64,000 nucleotides of DNA. Source: Klebsiella aerogenes KCTC 2190. Lineage in GTDB: Bacteria > Pseudomonadota > Gammaproteobacteria > Enterobacterales > Enterobacteriaceae. The notes beneath the pieces are model-generated. The model did no database searches, was not told where the DNA came from, and saw only the letters and a program-made list of their open reading frames with translations. Positions 45,521 to 55,372 of the stretch are shown one piece after another; within the stretch, counting starts at the first letter, position 1; each line of letters starts with the position of its first letter. The stretch lies in contig NC_015663.1 in NCBI RefSeq assembly GCF_000215745.1, positions 2,914,001-2,978,000 of the forward strand, read 5' to 3'. Both the position numbers and the translations under genes were made by a program.

Positions 45521-46423
45521 TCAATTAATAGCCGCGTTCTGAGATATAAAGTCAGCGAATTTGGGGTTATTCAAGGATGAACGATTATAAATCATATAGG
45601 CCATTACCGGAGGGACGGGGTCGGGTAATGTGATTTCACGAAATTTAAATGATGCGCCAAAATAATTCAAAGCATGCTTCGGGATAAAGCCAATAAGATC
45701 GCTTTGATTAATTGTCGTTAAAATAGCGATCAGAGAGTTGCTGCGAAACGCGACTCTCCGTTCTGGCATGAGTTCACTTTTGTGCTGCTGGAATGCTTTT
45801 ACATTCGGATCGGTTGAGACATAAAGCGTAAATCCCTCGCGGGAAATATTTTCGTATGAATTAAGCAATTCCGCCCGCGGATGGTTCTCCCGACAAACCA
45901 GCGCAATTTCTAGTTCCTGAAAAGGCTGACAAATCGTGCTGTGGTTTGAGAGTGGCGTAATGCTATAGATCAGATCCGCTTTACGGTAGGCCATCAGATC
46001 TTCAACGCTTTCTGGCGACAGGAGTAGATCGCGGTGATCGATTTGCAGATTCGGGTCCATGTGCAATTTATTAATTAAATCCATGGTTGCTGGTGATATA
46101 AGAAGTTGCGGGCTGTAAATTACAAATCGTTTACTTAATTCAGAATGATTGGCGATATTAATTGTTTTTTCTAATTGGTTGAGGTTTTTTTCCAGGTGAT
46201 GATGTAAGTTCATGCCCACGGTCGTCGGGGTAATTCCTTTACCGGAACGCACAAATAGCGGATCGTTTAATTGATTACGTAACCGCTGCAGTGACTGGCT
46301 TACCGCGGAAGGAGTAATAAACAGCGTTTCCGCCGCTTTACTGATACTAAGATGTTGATAAATGCACTCGAAGATAACCAACAGGTTTAGATCGAATTTT
46401 TTTAAATCATAAAGGTTGGCCAT
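45521..46423 (-). CDS. ybdO: LysR-family transcriptional regulator YbdO (CitR)
   Basis: 300 residues. N-terminal winged helix (DLNLLVIFECIYQHLSISKAAETLFITPSAVSQSLQRLRNQLNDPLFVR) and a LysR effector domain. It matches E. coli YbdO in position, between ybdN and dsbG. The gene is richer in A+T than its neighbours. E. coli YbdO has been linked to control of citrate genes, but no cit cluster is found in this window, so its targets here are unclear. Confidence 0.85.
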   Translation of the reverse strand: MANLYDLKKFDLNLLVIFECIYQHLSISKAAETLFITPSAVSQSLQRLRNQLNDPLFVRSGKGITPTTVGMNLHHHLEKNLNQLEKTINIANHSELSKRFVIYSPQLLISPATMDLINKLHMDPNLQIDHRDLLLSPESVEDLMAYRKADLIYSITPLSNHSTICQPFQELEIALVCRENHPRAELLNSYENISREGFTLYVSTDPNVKAFQQHKSELMPERRVAFRSNSLIAILTTINQSDLIGFIPKHALNYFGASFKFREITLPDPVPPVMAYMIYNRSSLNNPKFADFISQNAAIN

Positions 46424-46616
46424 GCTTAACGTCCTGTTTATGTTGCAGCGAGGCGAACGGATTATTATTTCTTACCGTTATACATTTGTGGCGATGCTAT
46501 CAAATATCATTATTATAGCTAAATATACAATTAATCCCTACTAAATGTATACCAACCAATCGCTTTCCGCCAGATCCTTTTTTGTCCTTAAGTACCTGGC
46601 GGAAATGCGTTATTTT

Positions 46617-47369
46617 TTACTGCTGCTTTTCACCCATCATCACCTGCAGTTTCTCTTTATCGGGTAGTCCCACTACCTGCTGCAACATGTTATCTTTATT
46701 CATATAGTAAATAGCCGGCGTGGCGTTAGCGCCAAGGTCATCCATCAGCTGCTGGTTGATATTCAGGGTCCTCATCAAGGCCGCAGGGATATCTGTCGGT
46801 ACGTTCAGCTTCAGTTTGCCGTTGGACTGTTCGTAATCATGCCAGGTTTGCGCCGGGTCTTTGCTGGCCAGAATCGCTGCCGCGGTGGCCGGGCTCTCTG
46901 GTTTAATCACGCCGACCAATAAGGTGCGTAGTTGCACCTTACCGGATTCAACCCACGGCCTCGCCTGTTGCCAGAACTGTTTACAGTAGGGGCAGAAAGG
47001 GTCGGCAAACACATAAAGGACGATGGGCGCCTCTTTTTTACCTTCCCGTAGCCAGTCAGCGGACTCGAGTTTTTTCCACATCGCCTGTCCGGCCGGGGTA
47101 TAGAGTTCTTTCTGGAAAAGCTGTTCGCTCAGATTGTTGCCTTTTTCGTCGTACATGTAGCCGGAAATGGCGTGCTTACCGTCGGGGGTGAGATAAATAG
47201 CAACGCCCATATCCTGATACTTTCCGAGCCAGCCTTTGACGCCGCCGGGGGCTTCAAAGGGCTTAATGATAGTAATACCCTGTTTTTCTATTGCTTTTAC
47301 GGGGGCGGGGAGGTCTTCGGCATAGCTACACAACGGCAGCAGGCTCAGAAAAAGCAGTCGTTTTAACAT
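46617..47369 (-). CDS. dsbG: Periplasmic thiol:disulphide isomerase/reductase DsbG
   Basis: 250 residues (E. coli 248) with a signal peptide ending about residue 17. The thioredoxin-fold domain holds the active site C126-P-Y-C129 ([14 protein letters not shown]), preceded by the N-terminal dimerisation domain; the cis-proline loop is ANATPAIYY. It protects single cysteines from sulphenylation in the periplasm. Divergent from ahpC; in E. coli both respond to OxyR. I could not place the OxyR site confidently. Confidence 0.95.
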   Translation of the reverse strand: MLKRLLFLSLLPLCSYAEDLPAPVKAIEKQGITIIKPFEAPGGVKGWLGKYQDMGVAIYLTPDGKHAISGYMYDEKGNNLSEQLFQKELYTPAGQAMWKKLESADWLREGKKEAPIVLYVFADPFCPYCKQFWQQARPWVESGKVQLRTLLVGVIKPESPATAAAILASKDPAQTWHDYEQSNGKLKLNVPTDIPAALMRTLNINQQLMDDLGANATPAIYYMNKDNMLQQVVGLPDKEKLQVMMGEKQQ

Positions 47370-47771
47370 GAGTATTCCTTTTAAATCAGAAGCTAATGTG
47401 AAGTGGTGGTGAAACCTATCGCAGCCATAGATAACACCTGCCGGGCGTTTGGTTGCCCTTTAGTTCGGCGAATGATGTAATCCTTCATGCTGTTACATTA
47501 AGGTGTAGAGCGCAACATATTGCCAGCCATTCTGGCGCTGAAGCTACCTGCGGGTATTTCAGGTAACGGGGCCGCCTGAGAGGGCGGCCTTTTTACTTTC
47601 AGCGAAATGAGGCGAAACACGGGGAAAAACCGCGATCGCGACGGCAGGTTCACAAAGTTGTCTTGTTACGGTTGTTAGATAACGCTTATTGATTTGATAA
47701 TGCAAACGCATTGGTCGAGTCAGGAAAAATTCGTTAACTTAGACCTCAACAAAAACACGGAGGAAGTATCG
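47370..47771 (+). promoter_or_regulatory. dsbG-ahpC intergenic region
   Basis: 402 bases without a protein gene. It must hold the divergent dsbG and ahpC promoters. It also contains a plus-strand terminator at 47570-47595, preceded by several short inverted repeats, that no annotated gene explains; this is entered separately. An OxyR site is expected from E. coli but I did not find a match good enough to mark. Confidence 0.6.
47460..47595 (+). ncRNA. Candidate small RNA ending at a rho-independent terminator
   Basis: Plus-strand GGCCGCC/GGCGGCC hairpin with TTTTTA (47570-47595) is a good terminator with no gene upstream on that strand. Before it lie smaller inverted repeats: ATGTAA/TTACAT, GCCAG/CTGGC and TACCTG/CAGGTA. 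This looks like a stable short transcript, or a terminated leader of an upstream ahpC promoter. The 5' end is a guess; no open frame of note lies in it. Confidence 0.4.
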
Positions 47772-48335
47772 ATGTCTTTAATTAATACCAAAATCAAACC
47801 TTTCAAAAACCAGGCATTCAAAAACGGTGAATTCATCGAAGTTACCGAAAAAGACACTGAAGGCCGCTGGAGCGTCTTCTTCTTCTACCCGGCCGACTTC
47901 ACTTTCGTTTGCCCGACCGAACTGGGCGACGTGGCTGACCATTACGAAGAGCTGCAGAAACTGGGCGTAGACGTTTACTCTGTTTCTACCGACACCCACT
48001 TTACCCACAAAGCGTGGCACAGCAGCTCTGACACCATCGCTAAAATCAAATACGCGATGATCGGCGACCCGACTGGCGCCCTGACCCGTAACTTCGACAA
48101 TATGCGTGAAGATGAAGGTCTGGCTGACCGCGCGACCTTCGTCGTTGACCCGCAGGGTATCATCCAGGCAATCGAAGTTACCGCTGAAGGTATCGGCCGT
48201 GATGCGTCTGACCTGCTGCGTAAAATCAAAGCCGCTCAGTACGTTGCTTCCCACCCAGGTGAAGTGTGCCCGGCTAAGTGGAAAGAAGGCGAAGCGACGC
48301 TGGCTCCTTCTTTAGATCTGGTTGGTAAGATCTAA
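47772..48335 (+). CDS. ahpC: Alkyl hydroperoxide reductase subunit C AhpC
   Basis: 187 residues, the E. coli length, from the ATG at 47772 with GGAGG in front; a 26-codon upstream extension is not used. Typical 2-Cys peroxiredoxin with peroxidatic C47 (TFVCPTE) and resolving C166 (EVCPAKW). It reduces hydrogen peroxide and organic peroxides in the cytoplasm using electrons from AhpF. Codon choice is that of a highly expressed gene. It is followed by a hairpin-terminator before ahpF. Confidence 0.98.
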   Translation: MSLINTKIKPFKNQAFKNGEFIEVTEKDTEGRWSVFFFYPADFTFVCPTELGDVADHYEELQKLGVDVYSVSTDTHFTHKAWHSSSDTIAKIKYAMIGDPTGALTRNFDNMREDEGLADRATFVVDPQGIIQAIEVTAEGIGRDASDLLRKIKAAQYVASHPGEVCPAKWKEGEATLAPSLDLVGKI

Positions 48336-48357
48336 TTCGTTTTATTCCCGCTAATTA

Positions 48358-48381
48358 ACGGGCGCACCAGCGCCCGTTTTA
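48358..48381 (+). terminator. Terminator/attenuator between ahpC and ahpF
   Basis: ACGGGCG/CGCCCGT hairpin followed by TTTATT, 23 bases after ahpC. It would let much ahpC mRNA end early and give less AhpF than AhpC. A nine-base inverted repeat (ATGCAAGCG at 48395-48403, CGCTTGCAT at 48427-48435) follows before ahpF. Confidence 0.75.
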
Positions 48382-48463
48382 TTCCAACACCATGATGCAA
48401 GCGCATTCAGGCTGCCTGACTAAGGCCGCTTGCATGATGATGTTTTAAGCCCAGGAGATAAAA

Positions 48464-50029
48464 ATGCTCGACACCAACATGAAAACCCAGCTCAAGGCCT
48501 ATCTTGAGAAGCTGACCAAACCTGTTGAGCTGATTGCCACGCTGGATGACAGCGCTAAATCGGCAGAGATCAAGGAACTGTTGGCTGAAATCGCTGAACT
48601 GTCAGACAAAGTTACCTTTAAAGAAGACAACACGCTGGCGGTACGTAAGCCATCGTTCCTGATTACTAACCCAGGTTCCAACCAGGGGCCGCGTTTTGCT
48701 GGTTCTCCCCTGGGACATGAGTTCACCTCATTAGTGCTGGCGCTACTGTGGACCGGCGGTCATCCGTCGAAAGAAGCGCAGTCGCTGCTGGAGCAGATCC
48801 GCAACCTTGACGGTGATTTTGAATTCGAGACTTACTACTCGCTCTCTTGCCACAACTGCCCGGACGTGGTGCAGGCGCTGAACCTGATGGCGGTGCTGAA
48901 CCCGCGCATCAAACACACGGCGATTGATGGTGGAACCTTCCAGAATGAAATCACCGATCGCAACGTGATGGGCGTACCGGCGGTGTTTGTGAATGGTCAG
49001 GAGTTTGGTCAAGGTCGTATGACGCTGACTGAAATCGTCGCCAAAGTGGATACCGGCGCGGAAAAACGCGCGGCGGAAGAGCTGAACAAACGCGATGCTT
49101 ATGATGCTCTGATCGTCGGTTCCGGCCCGTCTGGTGCCGCGGCGGCGGTATACTCCGCGCGTAAAGGCATTCGTACCGGCCTGATGGGCGAACGTTTCGG
49201 CGGCCAGGTGCTGGATACCGTAGATATCGAAAACTATATTTCCGTACCGAAAACCGAAGGCCAAAAACTGGCTGGCGCCCTGAAAGCGCACGTCAGTGAA
49301 TATGATGTTGATGTGATTGATTCACAAAGCGCGGCAAAACTGATCCCGGCAGCCGTCGAAGGCGGCCTGCATCAGATCGAAACCGCCTCCGGCGCGGTGC
49401 TGAAAGCGCGCAGCGTGATCATCGCAACCGGCGCCAAATGGCGTAACATGAACGTACCTGGTGAAGACCAATACCGCACTAAGGGCGTAACCTACTGCCC
49501 GCACTGCGACGGCCCGCTGTTCAAAGGTAAACGCGTGGCGGTGATTGGCGGCGGTAACTCTGGCGTTGAAGCGGCAATTGATTTGGCGGGCGTCGTTGAA
49601 CACGTGACGTTGCTGGAGTTCGCGCCAGGAATGAAAGCCGACCAGGTGCTGCAGGATAAAGTACGCAGCCTGAAAAATGTCGATATTATTCTCAACGCCC
49701 AGACCACTGAAGTGGTTGGCGACGGTAGTAAGGTGACGGGGCTACAGTACCGCGACCGCGTCAGCGGCGATGAGCATCATGTCGCGTTAGCCGGTATTTT
49801 TGTCCAGATCGGCCTGTTGCCGAATACCAACTGGCTGGAAGGTACGGTTGAGCGTAACCGCATGGGTGAAATCATCATTGATGCCAAATGTGAAACCAAC
49901 GTGAAGGGCGTGTTTGCCGCCGGCGACTGCACTACCGTGCCGTACAAACAAATTATTATCGCCACTGGCGAAGGTGCGAAGGCTTCTTTGAGCTCATTTG
50001 ATTATCTGATTCGCACCAAAACCGCATAA
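48464..50029 (+). CDS. ahpF: Alkyl hydroperoxide reductase subunit F AhpF
   Basis: 521 residues, equal to E. coli. FAD- and NADH-dependent disulphide reductase that recharges AhpC. The N-terminal thioredoxin-like domains carry the CHNC centre (C129, C132). The thioredoxin-reductase-like part has [18 protein letters not shown] (FAD), the CPHC centre (C345-C348), [17 protein letters not shown] (NADH) and the final [32 protein letters not shown]. Confidence 0.98.
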   Translation: MLDTNMKTQLKAYLEKLTKPVELIATLDDSAKSAEIKELLAEIAELSDKVTFKEDNTLAVRKPSFLITNPGSNQGPRFAGSPLGHEFTSLVLALLWTGGHPSKEAQSLLEQIRNLDGDFEFETYYSLSCHNCPDVVQALNLMAVLNPRIKHTAIDGGTFQNEITDRNVMGVPAVFVNGQEFGQGRMTLTEIVAKVDTGAEKRAAEELNKRDAYDALIVGSGPSGAAAAVYSARKGIRTGLMGERFGGQVLDTVDIENYISVPKTEGQKLAGALKAHVSEYDVDVIDSQSAAKLIPAAVEGGLHQIETASGAVLKARSVIIATGAKWRNMNVPGEDQYRTKGVTYCPHCDGPLFKGKRVAVIGGGNSGVEAAIDLAGVVEHVTLLEFAPGMKADQVLQDKVRSLKNVDIILNAQTTEVVGDGSKVTGLQYRDRVSGDEHHVALAGIFVQIGLLPNTNWLEGTVERNRMGEIIIDAKCETNVKGVFAAGDCTTVPYKQIIIATGEGAKASLSSFDYLIRTKTA

Positions 50030-50060
50030 AAAGTCGTAAGACAATACCTGCACACAGCAA

Positions 50061-50090
50061 AGAGGCGACCCTGGGGTCGCCTCTTTTTTT
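50061..50090 (+). terminator. Terminator of ahpF
   Basis: AGAGGCGACC-ctg-GGGTCGCCTCT hairpin followed by seven T residues, 31 bases after the ahpF stop. On the minus strand it may also serve the convergent uspG gene, though with only a short A/T tail. Confidence 0.9.
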
Positions 50091-50108
50091 GCTTATTGCA
50101 CCGTTCCG

Positions 50109-50537
50109 TTATCTCACGACCATTACCGGAATATGGGCATGACGAATCACGCTTGAGGCGTTTGAACCCAGCAAATGGGTGCTGATCGACGGATTACGTG
50201 AACCAATGACTACCACGTCAGCTTTGATTTCATTGGCCAGTTCATTAACCATATCGCGGACGTTGCCGAAACGCACATGGCTCTTGATGCGTGAAGGGTC
50301 GATGCTGAAGTGGCCGACCATGGTCTGCAAGCGGGTTTCCGCTTCATGCTGCAAATGCTCTTCAAAGCGGCGCAGATCGGCGGTAAAACGGCTCATGGTG
50401 AAGCTGGATGAACCGGGTAAGACGTGAAGTAAATGAATAATACCGTCCTGTTGGGCGAGAAACTCTGCATGGCGGACAGCCTTGTCGCTCAGCTCCATTT
50501 CAAAGACATCAACCGGCATAATGATAGTTTTATACAT
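50109..50537 (-). CDS. uspG: Universal stress protein UspG
   Basis: 142 residues from the ATG at 50537, as in E. coli UspG (an ATG two codons earlier is possible). UspA-fold nucleotide-binding protein: [28 protein letters not shown] at the start and the ATP-binding [31 protein letters not shown] at the end. E. coli UspG can be autophosphorylated and autoadenylated and is implicated in adhesion and stress survival. It is convergent with ahpF. E. coli ybdR, its usual neighbour towards rnk, is absent. Confidence 0.95.
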   Translation of the reverse strand: MYKTIIMPVDVFEMELSDKAVRHAEFLAQQDGIIHLLHVLPGSSSFTMSRFTADLRRFEEHLQHEAETRLQTMVGHFSIDPSRIKSHVRFGNVRDMVNELANEIKADVVVIGSRNPSISTHLLGSNASSVIRHAHIPVMVVR

Positions 50538-50669
50538 ATGCATTTCTCCTTGTTTGTCTGTTTCTATATCAACATATTATACAAGGATATTGTGGCATTC
50601 AGGTCGCAAAACTGTATACGCCGTCACGGGATGAGGTAAAAATTTGTCACAGAGGGTGGGGAAACAGAA

Positions 50670-50691
50670 AGAGGATGACGACGCATCCTCT
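50670..50691 (-). terminator. Probable terminator of rnk
   Basis: AGAGGATG/CATCCTCT hairpin with a six-base loop, followed on the minus strand by TTCTGTTTC. It lies 35 bases past the rnk stop. The T-tract is interrupted, so strength is moderate. Confidence 0.55.
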
Positions 50692-50726
50692 GAATAAAGC
50701 GTGAAACGCCTCAGGCAGCGGGGTAC

Positions 50727-51137
50727 TTAGCGGTGGAATTCGCCTGCGGCTTCCGGCTGGTACAGCAGTTCCAGCACTTCCAGATGCGCCGATGCGCCGC
50801 CGGGTAACTCCCAATGAATGGAGGTCCCGACTTTCAGCCCGAGCAGCGCTGCGCCAACCGGCGCCAGAACCGAAAGCTGAGTGGCGCTATCGGTCGCCTG
50901 CGCCGGGAAAACCAGAGTCCGCACGCGTTCTTCACCGCTGGTTAAGTCGCGGAAGCGGACTTTGCTGTTCATGCTGACGACGTCGTGCGGCATTGCTTCC
51001 GGCGCCAGCATTTGCGCGCGGTCCAGTTCGTCGTTCAGGGCATCGGCGACCGGCGAATTCGCGTATGCCGGCTGTTCAAGCAGTCTATCGATACGTTCAG
51101 CATCGAATTCATTAATAATGATTGCGGGTCTGGTCAT
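50727..51137 (-). CDS. rnk: Regulator of nucleoside diphosphate kinase Rnk
   Basis: 136 residues from the ATG at 51137, the E. coli length. It has a short N-terminal coiled-coil-like part ([35 protein letters not shown]) and a GreA/FKBP-like C-terminal domain (STAT-type motif [27 protein letters not shown]). It binds RNA polymerase near the Gre site in E. coli, without clear cleavage activity. It is followed by a hairpin and uspG. Confidence 0.93.
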   Translation of the reverse strand: MTRPAIIINEFDAERIDRLLEQPAYANSPVADALNDELDRAQMLAPEAMPHDVVSMNSKVRFRDLTSGEERVRTLVFPAQATDSATQLSVLAPVGAALLGLKVGTSIHWELPGGASAHLEVLELLYQPEAAGEFHR

Positions 51138-51172
51138 TGCATACTCCATGTTATCCAGGAACCTTTTCCGTA

Positions 51173-51204
51173 AAAGAAAACCCTCGCCGAAAGGGGCAAG
51201 GGTT
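51173..51204 (-). terminator. Terminator of rna
   Basis: AACCCTTGCC/GGCGAGGGTT stem (with G-T pairs) followed by TTCTTTT on the minus strand, about 105 bases past the rna stop and just upstream of rnk. It would separate rna from rnk transcription. Confidence 0.65.
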
Positions 51205-51309
51205 AATGTCCCTTCATCATACTGAGACTTGCCTGATGTTTGAAGTGATTAAGCGCACATTCAGCGCATCGTTAGCAAAAGCAGATGAAATGGGCGCATC
51301 GCTCTGTTA

Positions 51310-52107
51310 TCAAGAACCGACTTTGTCCAGCACAAACTGCTTAGCGCAGTTGCCCGGATGCGGCTGCGGCAGGAACGAATCTGCGCCCAGCGGAGCATTG
51401 ATCGCGCTAGCTTTGATGGAGATTTGCATTTCCGTTAAATAAGCGGGATTGCCGTCACAGGTTAATTTAAAGGCTTTCACGTTTTGCGCGCCATAGGCTT
51501 TGGCGACGGCGGCATCAAAATCGCTACGGCTAACGGTTTGTCCGTAATGTTTCGCCAGAAAATCGCCGATTGCGCTTTGCTTCACTTCGCCATTCAGGCG
51601 CACCATCGTGCCGAAGTAGCTATCCGGATCGAAGCCGAAACAGACGCCATGTTTGGCATACTCATAGCGTTCCAGGCAGGAGTTGCCGCCGGACCCCGGC
51701 ATCACGCTATTCAGCTTATTGGCCATTTCCAGCGATAGCCCGGTTTCCGCGGCCTGGCATTTACGCCCGGCTCTGACTTCCGGCATATTGGGGATAGGGC
51801 GCGTCGCGCAGCCGTAGCGCATCCAGCGGCGCTCATCGACGCCGCGCGAGGCGATCGACTTCGGCAGGCCCGGCCACAGGCCGTGTACCGTCAGAAAATC
51901 GGCTTTGTTGCGTTCTTCCTGCTGTAGCCGGCACTCCTCTGGTTCATTACGATTTCTATCCAGCATGCTCTGACAAAAACCGGTTTGCCAGGACAATGCC
52001 AGCACGTAACGATCGAAATCACCGTATTTCGTCGCGGTAAGCGGTTCTGCGCCAACCTGTGTTGCGCCGAGTAAAAGGGCAATGGCGACGACATCCTTCC
52101 TGAACAT
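51310..52107 (-). CDS. rna: Ribonuclease I, periplasmic T2-family RNase
   Basis: 265 residues (E. coli 268) with a signal peptide (VVAIALLLGATQVGA). The two conserved active-site segments of T2 RNases are present: FLTVHGLWPGLP (His) and LERYEYAKHGVCFGF (Glu, Lys, His). Eight or more cysteines suggest disulphides. It degrades RNA non-specifically in the periplasm. In E. coli citT-citB separate rna from dcuC; here dcuC is adjacent. Confidence 0.96.
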   Translation of the reverse strand: MFRKDVVAIALLLGATQVGAEPLTATKYGDFDRYVLALSWQTGFCQSMLDRNRNEPEECRLQQEERNKADFLTVHGLWPGLPKSIASRGVDERRWMRYGCATRPIPNMPEVRAGRKCQAAETGLSLEMANKLNSVMPGSGGNSCLERYEYAKHGVCFGFDPDSYFGTMVRLNGEVKQSAIGDFLAKHYGQTVSRSDFDAAVAKAYGAQNVKAFKLTCDGNPAYLTEMQISIKASAINAPLGADSFLPQPHPGNCAKQFVLDKVGS

Positions 52108-52159
52108 TTTTATTCCTGATAGTGGGAGATGATTAATTGCTGGGATTTATTAAAGCATA

Positions 52160-52183
52160 AAAAAGGCGCCTGCTGGCGCCTTT
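52160..52183 (-). terminator. Terminator between dcuC and rna
   Basis: AAAGGCGCC/GGCGCCTTT hairpin flanked by A and T runs, so it can work in both directions. On the minus strand, with six Ts, it ends dcuC, 18 bases past its stop. Confidence 0.85.
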
Positions 52184-52200
52184 TCACTGCGGTTTGTGGT

Positions 52201-53574
52201 TTATTGAATCGCGGCGCCGGGGACCAGAATCTCGGTGGCGATGATCACCACTAACAGGCCGACGATAACGGGAACCGAGGTGCGTTTAACAACTTCGAAC
52301 GGAGAAATCTTCGCCATTCCCGCCACCGCCACCACCACGCCGGAAACCGGTGAAATGGTGCGTCCCAGATTCGATGCCTGCAACATAGGGATCGACAGAT
52401 AGGCCGGGTTGATGCCGGAAGAGTGGGCAAGCTTCGGGATCATCTCAACGAAGGCGTAAAACGGCGCGTTGCCGGAACCGGTGGTCATCGCCGCCAGCAT
52501 GGTCAGGACGACTAATACCAACATCAGGATGATGCTGGCGGATCCGAACGAGGTCGCAATAGAGATAAGACCGTCGATAAAACCGATAGTGCTCAGACCC
52601 TGGGCAAATACGCCCGCCGCGACCAACAGCATGACGACGCTGGCGAAGGCGTCCGCCATGCCGCGATAGGCGGCTTCCAGCCCGGTGAAGACCTTTTTAG
52701 TGTCAAAACTGCGCAGGAATTCCAGTACTGAAGCCAGCACCATACAGATCACCAGAATCGTGATGATGTGTAACTCCGGCCCCCATTTGCCGTCAAAAAT
52801 CAGCACGCCGATAATCGGTGTGAAAGGCAGAATGGCGTACAGCGCCGGGGCGGTGGTGGTTATCTCATTGACGTCGAGCATCTCGTGCGAGGCGTTCTCT
52901 TTTTTATCGAGGTAGCGCTGCCAGAAGAAGTGAGCGATGGCCATACAGACGATAGCGGCAATCGAGATAGGTAAAGTGGTTTTGAAAGCGAAATCAATCA
53001 GCGGCATTTCGGCAGCTTTGGCCGCCAGCACTACGTCACCGGAGGTTGGTGACAGGATCAACGCGGCAGGGGAGGCGCAAATCGCCGCCGCGGCGCCGCG
53101 GCTGATGCCGACATTGACCATTACCGGAAATAGCGTCGCCATCAGCAGCACCCCAAGGCCAGTTGCCGAGGAGACCGCCAGCGACATCAGGCAGGCGAGG
53201 AAGTAGGCGGCAATCATCAACAGATAAGGCGAGTTAATATATTGCAGCGGCTTAGAGGCCAGTTTAACCACCATATCGTTGGCGCCGATATGGGTCATAT
53301 AGGTGGCGAAACCGCAGAGCATCATAATCATCATGCCGAGGTCGCCGCCGCGGCTCATGAGCAGTATTTTAATATATTCAAAGATGTCGGTTGCGGTGTA
53401 ACCCGTACTGGCGGCGCTGGCAGGGAGAACTTTATGCCCCATAATGGCGCTGGCGATAAGCAAGATTAAACCGCCGACAAACAGCACTCCTGTCGCGGAA
53501 TAACCTTTTATAATGTAGCGGGCGACGCCCACAATAACCACGACCCCGATAAGGATCTCAACAAGCGTAAGCAT
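52201..53574 (-). CDS. dcuC: Anaerobic C4-dicarboxylate transporter DcuC
   Basis: 457 residues (E. coli 461; the last few residues are missing). Inner-membrane carrier with about twelve membrane segments that mainly exports succinate during fermentation. The sequence agrees with E. coli along its length (RYIIKGYSATGVLFVGG, GFATYMTHIGANDMVVKLASKPL, SPTSGDVVLAAKAAEMPLIDFAFK). An FNR-like site lies about 100 bases upstream, fitting anaerobic induction. Confidence 0.95.
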   Translation of the reverse strand: MLTLVEILIGVVVIVGVARYIIKGYSATGVLFVGGLILLIASAIMGHKVLPASAASTGYTATDIFEYIKILLMSRGGDLGMMIMMLCGFATYMTHIGANDMVVKLASKPLQYINSPYLLMIAAYFLACLMSLAVSSATGLGVLLMATLFPVMVNVGISRGAAAAICASPAALILSPTSGDVVLAAKAAEMPLIDFAFKTTLPISIAAIVCMAIAHFFWQRYLDKKENASHEMLDVNEITTTAPALYAILPFTPIIGVLIFDGKWGPELHIITILVICMVLASVLEFLRSFDTKKVFTGLEAAYRGMADAFASVVMLLVAAGVFAQGLSTIGFIDGLISIATSFGSASIILMLVLVVLTMLAAMTTGSGNAPFYAFVEMIPKLAHSSGINPAYLSIPMLQASNLGRTISPVSGVVVAVAGMAKISPFEVVKRTSVPVIVGLLVVIIATEILVPGAAIQ

Positions 53575-53671
53575 ACTTTACCCCTAAACCATTAACCCAA
53601 AGAATCTGCTGATATCTAAAGCACTACAAAAATTAAGTGATGGAATGTGCCCAAAAAACGGACAGAACTTG

Positions 53672-53685
53672 CTGACCCAAATCAA
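53672..53685 (-). promoter_or_regulatory. FNR-like site upstream of dcuC
   Basis: CTGAC-CCAA-ATCAA matches the FNR consensus TTGAT-N4-ATCAA at 8 of 10 positions. It lies about 98 bases before the dcuC start. Known anaerobic control of dcuC in E. coli supports it, but the match is imperfect. Confidence 0.45.
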
Positions 53686-53865
53686 TAAACTACTGAGAAT
53701 TGACTAATCAGAACCCGTGGCACGGCTAACATCACAAAAGTTGTCTACCAGCATGAGCTTTTTGCTATGGCGCAATTCAGGATTTTGCCTTATTCCGTTA
53801 ACAGTCTATTAAGATTACATTTGTTACTTTACTTCGTTTTTAAAATTGCAATCGGTAATAGAGAA

Positions 53866-54441
53866 GTGTTTAAACTACGTCAATTTACATTATTTATGCT
53901 TGCGCTGTCCGGCCTGCTGCTGTCGTCCGGCTATGCTAACGCCTCGTTCTCGTCAACGCTCCGCGATGGCTACAATACGCTGACGGACAATGTCGCGCAA
54001 ACCTGGAACGAGCCTGAGCACTACGATCTCTACATCCCGGCGATCACCTGGCACGCGCGCTTTGCCTATGACAAAGAGAAAACCGATAAGTATAACGAAC
54101 GCCCATGGGGCGCGGGATTTGGCATGTCGCGTTGGGACGATAAAGGTAACTGGCACGGCCTTTATCTGATGGCGTTTAAAGATTCCTTTAATAAGTGGGA
54201 GCCGATTGGCGGCTATGGCTGGGAAAAAACCTGGCGCCCGCTGGCCGACGACAACTTCCATCTTGGCCTTGGTTACACCCTTGGCGTAACGGCGCGCGAC
54301 AACTGGAACTATATCCCGATCCCAGTGGTGCTGCCGCTGGCATCGATTGGCTACGGCCCGGCGACGTTCCAGATGACCTACATCCCCGGCACTTATAACA
54401 ACGGCAACGTTTATTTTGCCTGGGCACGCATTCAGTTTTAA
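53866..54441 (+). CDS. pagP: Lipid A palmitoyltransferase PagP
   Basis: Outer-membrane eight-strand barrel enzyme that adds palmitate to lipid A. The open frame begins at 53767, but I place the start at the GTG at 53866 (AGAGAA before it). This gives 191 residues with a signal peptide ([20 protein letters not shown]). Mature segments [23 protein letters not shown] (catalytic His), [19 protein letters not shown] (Asp-Ser) and [25 protein letters not shown] match E. coli. The start is less certain than the rest. Confidence 0.93.
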   Translation: MFKLRQFTLFMLALSGLLLSSGYANASFSSTLRDGYNTLTDNVAQTWNEPEHYDLYIPAITWHARFAYDKEKTDKYNERPWGAGFGMSRWDDKGNWHGLYLMAFKDSFNKWEPIGGYGWEKTWRPLADDNFHLGLGYTLGVTARDNWNYIPIPVVLPLASIGYGPATFQMTYIPGTYNNGNVYFAWARIQF

Positions 54442-54633
54442 TCGTTATAACGTAGTGACAAAAGTGATAAGTTCTTTGTCTTGTTGAAAAACAATGACTA
54501 ACGTAACTGTCGGCTATAAAGATAGAGACTTTTATCACTTTTTAAGAAAGTTACGCTGGACAAAAGGCATCACAATTGATGTACTGGTATCCGACACAGC
54601 ATTAGTGTCGTTTTTAATTTAAAGGTAATTTTG

Positions 54634-54843
54634 ATGTCTAAGATTAAAGGTAACGTTAAGTGGTTTAATGAGTCCAAAGGATTCGGTTTCATTACTCCGG
54701 AAGATGGCAGCAAAGATGTATTCGTACACTTCTCTGCAATCCAGTCCAACGGTTTCAAAACTCTGGCTGAAGGTCAGCGCGTAGAGTTCGAAATCACTAA
54801 CGGTGCCAAAGGCCCTTCTGCTGCAAACGTAATGGCTATCTAA
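54634..54843 (+). CDS. cspE: Cold-shock-family RNA chaperone CspE
   Basis: 69 residues, essentially identical to E. coli Csp[37 protein letters not shown], with RNP1 (KGFGFIT) and RNP2 (VFVHF). It binds single-stranded nucleic acid and melts RNA hairpins, acting as an antiterminator; CspE is expressed at normal temperature. A long AT-rich leader precedes it in the 192-base gap after pagP. The start is the ATG at 54634, not the TTG before it. Confidence 0.97.
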   Translation: MSKIKGNVKWFNESKGFGFITPEDGSKDVFVHFSAIQSNGFKTLAEGQRVEFEITNGAKGPSAANVMAI

Positions 54844-54863
54844 CCAACGCGTCAGTAGAATAT

Positions 54864-54892
54864 AAAAACCCGCTTATAGCGGGTTTTTTTTT
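54864..54892. terminator. Bidirectional terminator between cspE and crcB
   Basis: AAAACCCGC-ttat-AGCGGGTTTT hairpin with nine Ts on the plus strand and an A run before it. It ends cspE and, on the other strand, crcB. Confidence 0.9.
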
Positions 54893-54900
54893 GCCTGTCG

Positions 54901-55290
54901 TTAGCGGGCGGCTGACTGTGAGAACAGCCAGAATGCCGTCGCGGTCATGGCGAAAGAACCCAGTAGATTGACCAGCACGTTTAACAATGCCCAACTGAAA
55001 CGCCCCTGCTGGAGCAGGAAGACCACTTCTGCTGAAAAGGTGGAGAAAGTCGTCAGGCCGCCGCAGAAACCGGTAGTGATAAGCAGTTTCCACATCGGAT
55101 CGACATTCGTCAGGCGATTGAACCACGCCAGCCCGGCGCCGATAATAAATGCGCCCAGCAGGTTAGCGATTAGCGTGCCAATGGGAATCGCATGATGCAT
55201 GGGGTTAAATTTCATGCCCAGCCACCAGCGCAACACGCTGCCGGTTCCGCCGCCAACAAAAACGGCTAAAAGGAGTTGTAACACGGTCAT
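54901..55290 (-). CDS. crcB: Fluoride channel CrcB (Fluc)
   Basis: 129 residues with four membrane helices; forms a dual-topology dimeric fluoride exporter. Family motifs are [25 protein letters not shown] (the Asn lining the pore) and [18 protein letters not shown] with the pore phenylalanines. No fluoride riboswitch pattern was seen upstream. It is divergent from ybeM. Confidence 0.95.
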   Translation of the reverse strand: MTVLQLLLAVFVGGGTGSVLRWWLGMKFNPMHHAIPIGTLIANLLGAFIIGAGLAWFNRLTNVDPMWKLLITTGFCGGLTTFSTFSAEVVFLLQQGRFSWALLNVLVNLLGSFAMTATAFWLFSQSAAR

Positions 55291-55372
55291 TTCCTGCTAT
55301 TTGGTTAGGTATAAGGCCGAGTGTAGCGCGCCAAAGGCGTTTTTGGCTATGGATTCGAAGTGGGAGAAAGAG

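Noticed and set aside
47640..47771. OxyR-binding site before ahpC
   Set aside because: Expected from E. coli, but no segment matched the four-ATAG-type consensus well enough to place it by eye.
55291..55372. Fluoride riboswitch before crcB
   Set aside because: The 82-base gap shows no conserved fluoride-aptamer pattern.
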